Shown piece after piece: positions 7,801 through 14,201 of a stretch of DNA of 64,000 nucleotides; position 1 is the stretch's first letter, and every line of letters begins with the position of its first letter. Position numbers and translations under genes: made by a program. The DNA comes from VXNE01 sp965217825. Its GTDB lineage: Bacteria > Pseudomonadota > Gammaproteobacteria > Pseudomonadales > Azotimanducaceae. The notes under the pieces were generated by a model, which did not search any database, was not told the origin of the DNA, and saw nothing but the letters and a program-made list of their open reading frames with translations. The stretch covers positions 2,232,001-2,296,000 of the forward strand of contig OZ244571.1 in assembly GCA_965217825.1 (NCBI GenBank), written 5' to 3'.

Positions 7801-9810
7801 CAGATCGTCGTGCCGTCCAACCTGCCCATGGATGCAATCCTCTCCAACTATCTCTGCGACACGCCGGGGTCGATGCAGGGTCTGGTCAAACACCCGCTCT
7901 TGCCGGAACTCGACGATGAACTGCGGAATATCGATCCGGATATTCCGGTACCCGTCGAGTCGGTGACCGACGTCGTCAATCGCGTCATGGCCGGCGTGCT
8001 CAGGCAGGAGCGACGCATGACCGCACCTTCCCGGCCGACGGTGAAGCCCGCCGACCTGATCCGACCGGTGTCGAAGGTGTTGATTCACGCCCGCGGCTGT
8101 ACCGCGGTCAAGCTGATTCGTATCGCCCAGCGCCGTGGTGTTGAGGTCGTCCTGGTGCAGTCGGATCCGGACATGGAATCGCTACCCGTCGACATGCTCT
8201 CGGAGCGCGATTCGGTGGTATGTATCGGCGGCGCCACGCCCGACGAGAGCTATCTCAACGCGCTTTCCGTCATTGCCGTGGCCGAACACGAGGGCGTCGA
8301 CGCCCTGCATCCCGGCATCGGCTTCCTTTCAGAGAGCAGCCAGTTCGCCGAACGCGTCCGCTCGCGCGGGATCAACTTCATCGGCCCGTCCACGGTCACG
8401 ATGGACATCATGGGAAACAAATCGAACGCCATCACGACCGCGATGCGCCTCGGCGTGCCGGTGGTGCCGGGCAGCCACGGAATCGTGACGGAGGTCGACC
8501 GAGCGGCCGCGCTGGCGGACGAGATCGGTTACCCGATACTGATCAAGGCCGTGCACGGGGGCGGCGGCAAGGGCATCCAGGTGGTCGAGTCGCGGGACCG
8601 GTTCCACGAGTTGTTTCAGCGCGTTTCCGTGGAGGCCCGCGCGGCCTTCGGCAACGGCGATGTCTACCTGGAGAAGTACATCACTTCGCTGCGTCACATC
8701 GAAGCGCAGATCCTGCGCGACTACCATGGCAACACGAAGGTGCTCGGCCTGCGCGATTGCAGCGTGCAGAGGGACAATCAGAAGGTGATCGAGGAGTCCG
8801 GTTCGAGCATGCTGCCCGGCGAACTCGAGAGCGCCGTGCTCGAACACGCGGCGGCGCTCGCGGACGAGGTGGGATACGTCGGCGCCGGCACGGTCGAGTT
8901 CATCTATGACCTCGACGCCGAGGCGGTCTACTTCATGGAAATGAATACGCGGTTGCAGGTGGAGCATCCGGTTACGGAGATGGTGTCCGGCGTCGACATC
9001 GTCGGCCAACAGTTCAACATCGCTGCCGGGGAAAGCATTGCCGACCTCAAGGTGCGCGAGGACGGCTATGCCATCGAAGCCCGCATCAACGCCGAGCGCA
9101 TCGCCACCGGGGATCATGCCTTTCAGCCGAGCCCGGGCACGATCAAGGCGTGCGAGTTCCCTTCGGCCGAAGGCATAGATGTCATCAGCATCGCGGGATC
9201 GAACAAGTTTATTTCGCCCTACTACGACAGCATGATCGGCCAGGTGATCGCGCACGGACGGGACCGCGCCGAGACTGCGGCCAAGCTCGCGAACTACCTG
9301 GACCAGGTGCGCATAGAAGGCATCGCGACGAACATCGCCCTGGTCAAACGCGTGTTGCGGGATCCGACGTTCCTCGGCGGCGACTACGACACCGGCTATT
9401 TGCCGGCGTTTCTCGAAGGCGCGGATACCGACTCGCTGATCGAGGAGATTGAGGGCGACGCCGGACCTGGTCCCGGCGACATCGGCGGCGACGCCATCCG
9501 CATAGAGAACAGCGTCGAACTGCGCGTGCTGTCGCCGTCGGCGGGCATCTTCTTCGCGACGCCGTCACCGGCCGAACCGGAATACGTCCAGCCCGGCCAA
9601 CGCATCGGCTTGAATGACATTCTGTGCCAGCTCGAGGCGTTCAAGATCTTCACCCCGCTGCGGCTCGAGGACTACAACTCGGGGGACAATGGCCTCTACC
9701 GCGATGGTGAGTACGAAGTGACGCACGTCAACGTCACGAGCGGCCAGCAAGTCAACGCTGGCGACCTGTTGTTCGTTGTCAAGCCGACCCAGGGCGCCGA
9801 AGCCGGTTGA
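4888..9810 (+). CDS. Fused biotin-dependent carboxylase (CT-CT-BC-BCCP)
   Basis: One polypeptide of 1640 residues joins all parts of an acetyl/acyl-CoA carboxylase. Residues about 100-300 are AccA-like, with TFMDTPGADA near 155 and GLGYSGGAIP near 200. Residues about 860-1040 are AccD-like, with SSGGMQTKEGAGALFSMAA near 900 and GDCTGGAQASF near 939. Biotin carboxylase begins near 1060 and has HPGIGFLSES, the ATP-grasp loop GGGGKG near 1223, RDCSVQRDNQK and EMNTRLQVEHPVTE near 1350. The last 100 residues form a biotinyl domain whose acceptor Lys1586 lies in LEAFKIF instead of the usual AMKM. The 500-residue linker between the two carboxyltransferase parts is unfamiliar. Likely role: malonyl-CoA synthesis. 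ATGs at codons 3 and 8 are alternative starts. Classic bacterial AccABCD are separate proteins, so this architecture is notable. Confidence 0.85.
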   Translation: MHMGSGLMKTASVNDRLYFIAESLAQDLSLFPSPGTGQDPYMRGLLPETEIARRRDVLANMDIDSYIEAVVAGAEDTRRTPAPEVIRRLGERSGDEVRNGPFFACVLNMGFDGVRRPVAFIAQDRSVNNGVWGPEHHNAAADWVAESAYRAIPIVTFMDTPGADAQVQANRDNQAHSISRLITQMAGVHVPNLGIIFGLGYSGGAIPLAASNLLLSVRDGVFSTIQPQGLASIARRLNLSWQQCAKRVGLSPFELYDQGNIDGVIDYSPGEEGTLENLRLAIVSGIQSIEARTKSFVADNPYILDHYRRSLERYLSPSERLQRIQESGSYRVSRNPTEYPNVFGVANRYLRYLGCRRRIKATSKQQYGRLAQQVLPEGELAARAASERRRVFLKWMQDPDQVRYDDVLSRAWKNYVARKEALGDERGRFARLFLGEPAKNYREARATLLSDVGMHLFNRWKSDATGNFGALKHYLTNHAEVRALVGVDEIREPRALLREIARDPAFGPLLRQRFTHEGGKLLSPEHLQGKSDAFVRSQLTAELNLAMTEGPMDDLVVKTEFAQPSRQALARARKSASPLVVNRMILEGRYPSLIVARAGEAEVGERTVLDVLLEDDLREDFASECENFLLFDAVYDHTIASLDSIAEEAGRTRSLSKASLSGLIDLAFAAAAKSIAFDAPGDASSGQVVARLKGQFFDWYRRIADNPRSSDFFHAVEEWKKRAFAHLPDTLFVVVTFLFERLLLSYLRSESDGRRYDGRIAPRKIGRKDFWNRLQIAYRDLRIQNTFQRFKSRRATAPDAFIGMFFSDFEELFADLLSSDPCEFPGLRQSIETALANAATPCGVITGIGRFKDGNGGMRAGAVISNANFQAGAFDMASAEKFCKLLVACAEQNLPVICFISSGGMQTKEGAGALFSMAAINDRITRFVRDYDLPVIMFGFGDCTGGAQASFVTHPLVQTYYFSGASMPFAGQIVVPSNLPMDAILSNYLCDTPGSMQGLVKHPLLPELDDELRNIDPDIPVPVESVTDVVNRVMAGVLRQERRMTAPSRPTVKPADLIRPVSKVLIHARGCTAVKLIRIAQRRGVEVVLVQSDPDMESLPVDMLSERDSVVCIGGATPDESYLNALSVIAVAEHEGVDALHPGIGFLSESSQFAERVRSRGINFIGPSTVTMDIMGNKSNAITTAMRLGVPVVPGSHGIVTEVDRAAALADEIGYPILIKAVHGGGGKGIQVVESRDRFHELFQRVSVEARAAFGNGDVYLEKYITSLRHIEAQILRDYHGNTKVLGLRDCSVQRDNQKVIEESGSSMLPGELESAVLEHAAALADEVGYVGAGTVEFIYDLDAEAVYFMEMNTRLQVEHPVTEMVSGVDIVGQQFNIAAGESIADLKVREDGYAIEARINAERIATGDHAFQPSPGTIKACEFPSAEGIDVISIAGSNKFISPYYDSMIGQVIAHGRDRAETAAKLANYLDQVRIEGIATNIALVKRVLRDPTFLGGDYDTGYLPAFLEGADTDSLIEEIEGDAGPGPGDIGGDAIRIENSVELRVLSPSAGIFFATPSPAEPEYVQPGQRIGLNDILCQLEAFKIFTPLRLEDYNSGDNGLYRDGEYEVTHVNVTSGQQVNAGDLLFVVKPTQGAEAG

Positions 9811-9817
9811 GCCCTCG

Positions 9818-9837
9818 GCGCGCCCGGTTGGGCGCGC
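9818..9837 (+). terminator. Hairpin after the carboxylase gene
   Basis: Eight base pairs (GCGCGCCC / GGGCGCGC) close a GGTT tetraloop seven bases after the stop codon. Only two Ts follow, so intrinsic termination may be weak; it could equally act as an RNA 3'-end stabiliser. Confidence 0.5.
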
Positions 9838-9892
9838 TTGATCCACGATCATTGACGATAACGCCTTGCGCAAGGCCGGGTGGTATGGTCCG

Positions 9893-9926
9893 TTGGCATT
9901 ACCGATGTATTGGCATTATCGATGTA
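9893..9926 (+). repeat. 17 bp tandem duplication before a membrane-protein gene
   Basis: Two adjacent copies of TTGGCATTACCGATGTA (9893-9909 and 9910-9926) differ at one base. They lie directly against the AGGAG ribosome binding site of the following gene, so the duplication sits in its leader or promoter region. Confidence 0.8.
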
Positions 9927-9939
9927 GGAGATGATGAAT

Positions 9940-10365
9940 ATGTTCAATCGAGTCGCTGGCGTATTTCTCATCGCGATGGCGGTCCTGATCGCGGTGCACA
10001 CGGTGGTCGAGCCGCTCTACTACACGTCCGAGACAGGTCAGCCGTATAGCCCGGTCTGGGATGTCCTGAACCCGGTGATGGCGCTGGCGCTCCTGCTGGG
10101 CTTGAGAACCGCCTACGTCCGCAAGAAAGCCGTGGACGGTGACGGCGGCGAGGTCACACGCGCGTATCTCGCCGCGAACACGCTTTTCTACGGCTTCCTG
10201 TTTGTGGGGATCATGTTCTTGTGGAATTGGTTCACTCTCCTGAGTCCGGTGTACGCCGCGCCCGGGATCGATACGACTGCCACGGTCTGGATACTCATTG
10301 ATGCTTCGCTGCCGCTACTTCTGGGCGCGATGGGATCCTCCCTGTTGCGGGAAATAGGTGACTGA
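9940..10365 (+). CDS. Small four-helix membrane protein, unknown
   Basis: About 141 residues with four predicted membrane segments: residues near 5-25 (VAGVFLIAMAVLIAVHTVV), 45-60 (PVMALALLLGL), 80-105 (NTLFYGFLFVGIMFLWNWF) and 118-135 (VWILIDASLPLLLGAM). An ATG at 9931 is in frame, but AGGAG at 9926-9930 would touch it directly; the ATG at 9940 has a normal 9-base spacing and is preferred. I do not recognise the family. It stands alone between the carboxylase terminator and hemH, which runs the other way, so context gives no function. Confidence 0.75.
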   Translation: MFNRVAGVFLIAMAVLIAVHTVVEPLYYTSETGQPYSPVWDVLNPVMALALLLGLRTAYVRKKAVDGDGGEVTRAYLAANTLFYGFLFVGIMFLWNWFTLLSPVYAAPGIDTTATVWILIDASLPLLLGAMGSSLLREIGD

Positions 10366-10431
10366 CCGGTCTACGCGCAGGGAAAGCGATGCCGGCAGGA
10401 TCGCTTCACTCGATCATCGCGTTGGTGGAGC

Positions 10432-11604
10432 TTACGGTTCCGGGGGCGGATCGGTGCACCAGGCGGCAACGCCCCTGGCCCATTCTTCGTCGTCGTTGAG
10501 GCACGGCGCGAGTCGAAACGCAACGCCGCCCCCGGCCATGAACGTCTCCCGGCCCCGAATGCCGATCTCTTCCAGCGTCTCGAGGTTGTCCGCGGTGAAA
10601 GCGGGACACGCCACGGTAACGGAACGCATGCCTTGTCGGGGCAGTTCCGCCAGCAGTTCGTCGGTGTAGGGACGCAGCCAGGGCATCCGGCCCAGGCGCG
10701 ACTGGAAACTCGTGGAATAGCGAGAGCCTTCAGCCGGGGAGCGCGAGGGGGCACCCCTCGCAAGAAGAGAGCCTTCAGCCGGGGAGCGCGAGGGGGCACC
10801 CCTCGCATGAAAGGAGCCCTCAGCCGGGGAGCGCGAGGGGGCACCCCTCGCAAGAGAAGGGTCTTCAGCCGGGGAGCGCGAGGGGGCACCCCTCGCAACG
10901 ATGCCGAGACGCTGCGCAAGCGCTCGCGTGGTTTCAAGGCACTGGTGCCGGTAGCAGGTGGCGTGGGCGGGGGAGGGCGCCTCGCAGCAATCGGCGCCGA
11001 CCAGGCAGTGCGACCCGGTGGGATCGGCTTTCTTCAGGTGCCGCTCGGGCAAACCGTGATAGCTGAAGACCAGGTGGTCTTCGGGGGCCATGGTCGCGCG
11101 CACCAGCCGGGCGACACCGTCCAGGAACGCCGCCCGGGCGTAGAAGGGCGGCATCACGCGTAGCCGAACAGGCGTCAGGGCCTTCACGCGCTCAATGGTG
11201 GTCGTTCGGGTGGATGCCGCGTGCTGCGGATACATGGGGACGAGGAGGACTTCATCCACGTCTCCCAAGGTCGAGATGCCGTCCGCCAGGCTGGGTGTCC
11301 CGTAGCGCATGCCAACGGCGACCCGCAGGCCGGTCAGACTGCGGACGCGGTCCGCCAGCGCCAGCGTATGGCGAATGAGAGGCGACCCCGGTTCGTCATC
11401 GTGCCAGATCGCCTGGTACGCCGCGGCGCTGCGTCGCGGTCGGCGCGGAAGAATGAAAGCGGACACGATCATGCGCCGTACCGGCCACGGCACATCCATG
11501 ACGTAAGGGTCCATCAGGAACTCGTTCAGATAGCGGCGCACCGAGGCGGCATCGCAGCCGGCGGGCGATCCGAGATTGGCGATCAGCACACCGCGCTCGT
11601 TCAT
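10432..11604 (-). CDS. hemH: Ferrochelatase with a 60-residue repeat insertion
   Basis: Inserts Fe2+ into protoporphyrin IX, the last step of heme synthesis, at the inner face of the cytoplasmic membrane. The catalytic His183 lies in FSYHGLPERH, and CPAFTADNLETLEEIGIRG near 333-350 carries the metal-site glutamate. The ATG at 11604 (MNERGVLIANLG) is the family start. The protein is 390 residues, but residues 237-296 are four 15-residue units of ARGAPSRSPAEGS type placed between RLGIV and STSFQSRLGR; without them it would be about 330, the usual size. The array is in frame, the flanking ferrochelatase sequence looks intact, and both essential motifs lie outside it. The insertion falls in a surface loop before the STSFQSR segment, so the enzyme may still work. 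It is divergent from hisH with a 169-base gap. Confidence 0.9.
   Translation of the reverse strand: MNERGVLIANLGSPAGCDAASVRRYLNEFLMDPYVMDVPWPVRRMIVSAFILPRRPRRSAAAYQAIWHDDEPGSPLIRHTLALADRVRSLTGLRVAVGMRYGTPSLADGISTLGDVDEVLLVPMYPQHAASTRTTTIERVKALTPVRLRVMPPFYARAAFLDGVARLVRATMAPEDHLVFSYHGLPERHLKKADPTGSHCLVGADCCEAPSPAHATCYRHQCLETTRALAQRLGIVARGAPSRSPAEDPSLARGAPSRSPAEGSFHARGAPSRSPAEGSLLARGAPSRSPAEGSRYSTSFQSRLGRMPWLRPYTDELLAELPRQGMRSVTVACPAFTADNLETLEEIGIRGRETFMAGGGVAFRLAPCLNDDEEWARGVAAWCTDPPPEP
10717..10896. repeat. 4 x 45 bp palindromic repeat array inside hemH
   Basis: Four near-identical units with an exact 45 bp period. Each contains the perfect hairpin GCGAGGGGGCACCCCTCGC (arms of 8, loop GCA) at 10743-10761, 10788-10806, 10833-10851 and 10878-10896, preceded on the plus strand by CAGCCGGGGAGC. 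As 45 is divisible by three the array keeps the hemH frame. Several other frames through it are open too. Two more copies occur at 19026-19090, so this is a dispersed family and not just local slippage. Confidence 0.95.
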
Positions 11605-11773
11605 GGAATTCTTGATTCGCTGGTGTCGTGTCCCGCATTGTTCCAAGCCCGTGCCCGATGGACAACCTTGCCGTGGCTTCGGCCACCGCCTACCATCGCG
11701 CGGCGGATCCTCCGGGAGCGATTGGAACTGCTTCCCGCAAGCTGAAACCGGATCAACTTGACGTGCGAAGAAC

Positions 11774-12394
11774 ATGACCGTAATCGTCGACTACGACGCC
11801 GGCAACCTGCGTAGCGTGCAGCGGGCGTGCGCGGAAGTGGGAACCGCCGCCGTCATCACGAGCGACCCGGCGCGCGTGCGCCGGGCGGACCGCGTGATCT
11901 TCCCGGGCGTGGGCGCCGCCGGCAGCGCCATGCGGAGCTTGCGGGCGCGCGGACTCGATCACGCGCTGATCGACGTCATGCGCGGCGGCACGCCGGTGCT
12001 CGGCATCTGCCTGGGGCTGCAGATATCGCTGGATCACTCCGAGGAAAACGACCAGGACACCTTGGGCCTGATTGCCGGCGAGGTGCGGCGTTTCGCGCTC
12101 TCCGACCCGGCGCTGAAGGTGCCCCACATGGGCTGGAACGCGGTGCGTGTCGTGCGCGCGCATCCGCTGCTCGCGCATGTCGAGCCGGGGAACGAGTTCT
12201 ACTTCGTGCATGCCTACTATCCGGTGCCGCAGGACAAGCGCACGGTGCGCGCGGTCGCGGACTACGAGGGGCATTTCTGCTGCGCTTTGGGCGTCGGCAA
12301 CTATTTCGCGACCCAGTTTCACCCGGAGAAGAGCGGACGCGTCGGTTTGCGCCTGATCGAGAACTTCGCGCGCTGGGACGGGCGTGATGCTTAG
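11774..12394 (+). CDS. hisH: Imidazole glycerol phosphate synthase, glutaminase subunit
   Basis: A 206-residue class I glutamine amidotransferase that releases ammonia from glutamine for HisF in histidine and purine metabolism. Catalytic triad residues are visible: Cys79 in LGICLGLQ, and His183 and Glu185 in HPEKSG. The oxyanion-region segment PGVGA is present. Start ATG at 11774 gives the normal N-terminus VIVDYDAGNL. The stop overlaps the start of hisF. No other his gene is nearby, so the pair is detached from a full operon. Confidence 0.93.
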   Translation: MTVIVDYDAGNLRSVQRACAEVGTAAVITSDPARVRRADRVIFPGVGAAGSAMRSLRARGLDHALIDVMRGGTPVLGICLGLQISLDHSEENDQDTLGLIAGEVRRFALSDPALKVPHMGWNAVRVVRAHPLLAHVEPGNEFYFVHAYYPVPQDKRTVRAVADYEGHFCCALGVGNYFATQFHPEKSGRVGLRLIENFARWDGRDA

Positions 12395-13166
12395 CAAGCG
12401 CCTGATCGCGTGTCTCGATGTCCGCGATGGGAAACTCGCGAAAAGCATCCGCTTCGTCGACACGAAAGACATCGGCGACCCCGTCGCCAAGGCGCGCGAA
12501 TACTACCGCGACGGCCTCGACGAACTCGTCTTCTACGACATCACCGCATCGAGCGAGAAGCGTCGCATCATCCTCGACGTCGTCGAGGCGGTGGCCGAGC
12601 AGGTCTTCATCCCGCTATCCGTTGGCGGCGGCGTGCGCTCGGTGGCGGATGCGACGGACCTGCGCCTCGCCGGGGCGGAAAAGATCAATGTCAATACGGC
12701 GGCGGTCGAGCGGCCGGCGCTCATCGCCGAATGCGCCGAGGCGATCGGCAGCCAGAACGTCGTGCTTTCCATGGATATACGCAAGGTCGGCGTCGCGTCC
12801 GAGTTTCCCTCCGGCTACGAGATCGTCGTGCGCGGGGGCCGCACGCCCACGGGTATCGACGCGCTGGCCTGGACGCGAGAGGGCGAACGTCTGGGCGCCG
12901 GCGAACTGGTAGTCAACTCCATCGACGCGGACGGCACCCGCAACGGCTATGAACTGCACCTGACGCGGGCGATCAGCGAGGCGGTACGCATTCCCGTCAT
13001 CGCCTCCGGCGGCGCCGGGGTCCCCGACCACCTCTACGATGTGCTGACCGAGGGCAAGGCCGATGCCGCGCTGGTCGCGTCGATGGTCCACTACGGGGAT
13101 TACAGCGTGAGCGGACTGAAGCGACATCTCGACGCGCGCGGTGTGAAGATGCGGATGTCCTGGTGA
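12387..13166 (+). CDS. hisF: Imidazole glycerol phosphate synthase, cyclase subunit
   Basis: A (beta/alpha)8-barrel protein of 259 residues that uses HisH-derived ammonia to cyclise PRFAR to imidazole glycerol phosphate and AICAR. Starting at ATG 12387 puts the catalytic pair at the canonical numbers Asp11 (ACLDV) and Asp130 (SMDIRK). A GTG three bases upstream is also possible. The N-terminal loop reads DGKLAKSIRF rather than the commoner KGVNF, and NSIDADGTRNGYELHL replaces the usual TSIDRDG; these look like a divergent HisF clade rather than decay. It overlaps hisH by eight bases and its TGA overlaps the GTG of the next gene. Confidence 0.9.
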   Translation: MLSKRLIACLDVRDGKLAKSIRFVDTKDIGDPVAKAREYYRDGLDELVFYDITASSEKRRIILDVVEAVAEQVFIPLSVGGGVRSVADATDLRLAGAEKINVNTAAVERPALIAECAEAIGSQNVVLSMDIRKVGVASEFPSGYEIVVRGGRTPTGIDALAWTREGERLGAGELVVNSIDADGTRNGYELHLTRAISEAVRIPVIASGGAGVPDHLYDVLTEGKADAALVASMVHYGDYSVSGLKRHLDARGVKMRMSW

Positions 13167-14131
13167 AAGCCATTCGCGTCGTCGGCGATCGACTCGTCTG
13201 GACGGATGCGACTGTTGGCGAGCCGGGTCCCGGGCAAGTCAGGATCACCATCCGCGCCAGCGCCGTCAATCGCGCCGATTTGGCCCAGCGGGCGGGCGGC
13301 TATCCGCCGCCGCCGGGCGCGAGCGACATTCTCGGCCTGGAATGTGCCGGCGTCGTCGATGCGGTGGGCGACGGCGTCTCAAGGGTCGATGTGGGCGATG
13401 CCGTGTGCGCCCTCCTCGCCGGCGGGGGCTACGCCGAAGCCGTAGTCGTGCCGGCCGGTCAGGTCCTGAAAGCGCCGCAAGGTCTTTCCTTCGTCGAAGC
13501 GGCGTCTCTGCCGGAGGTGTTCGCCACCGCGTATCTCAACCTCTACATGGAGGCCCGGCTCCGATTTGCGGAAACCGTGCTGCTGCATGCCGGCGGGAGC
13601 GGCGTGGGTACCGCGGCGATACAGTTGTGCCGAGAGTTCGGGAACCCGTGTTACGTGACTGCGGGGTCCGAATCCAAGGTTGCGCGCTGCATCGAACTGG
13701 GCGCGGCGGCCGGCTGTGACCGGCACTCGGAGTCCTTCGCCGACAGGGTGCGGGAGTGGACAAAGGGCGAGGGCGTCGATGTCATCCTCGATCCGGTGGG
13801 TGGCCCTTATCTTTTGGATAACCTGGCGAGCCTGAAGCTCGAAGGCCGCTTGATCCTCATTGGACTGTTGGCCGGCGCGCGCGCCGATTTGCCGCTGGGA
13901 GCGGTGATGGCGAAGCGCCTCAGTATCGTCGGGTCCACGTTGCGCTCCCGCACCATCGCGCAAAAGGCGACCGTCATGGACGCGCTGAAGGAGCGGGTCT
14001 GGCCGAAGATCGAAACAGGCGCCATCCGGCCCATCATCGACACCGTGTTGCCGATCGACCGGGCGGACGAGGCGCACAGGTTGGTCGCCGGCAACGAGAC
14101 CTTCGGCAAGGTCGTCCTTGAGGTTCCTTAG
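13163..14131 (+). CDS. NAD(P)H quinone oxidoreductase, PIG3-like MDR family
   Basis: A zinc-free medium-chain dehydrogenase/reductase of 322 residues, related to zeta-crystallin and PIG3, expected to reduce quinones or similar carbonyls with NADPH. The N-terminal GroES-like part has ASAVNRADLAQRAGGYPPPPGAS and LGLECAGVV, and the Rossmann nucleotide loop is HAGGSGVGTAAIQL near residue 145. The zinc-ligand pattern of alcohol dehydrogenases is absent. The GTG at 13163 overlaps the hisF stop (GTGA), which implies co-translation with an unrelated pathway. The true substrate is unknown. Confidence 0.87.
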   Translation: MKAIRVVGDRLVWTDATVGEPGPGQVRITIRASAVNRADLAQRAGGYPPPPGASDILGLECAGVVDAVGDGVSRVDVGDAVCALLAGGGYAEAVVVPAGQVLKAPQGLSFVEAASLPEVFATAYLNLYMEARLRFAETVLLHAGGSGVGTAAIQLCREFGNPCYVTAGSESKVARCIELGAAAGCDRHSESFADRVREWTKGEGVDVILDPVGGPYLLDNLASLKLEGRLILIGLLAGARADLPLGAVMAKRLSIVGSTLRSRTIAQKATVMDALKERVWPKIETGAIRPIIDTVLPIDRADEAHRLVAGNETFGKVVLEVP

Positions 14132-14201
14132 AAGAAGGCGGCCGCGTAGCGGGCAGTGCCCGGACTGACAGAACGCCGGGCGCAAGCGGCGGCGCTGGTG
14201 G

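Noticed and set aside
10717..10896. CRISPR array
   Set aside because: The units are contiguous at a 45-base period with no unique spacers, and they lie in frame inside hemH.
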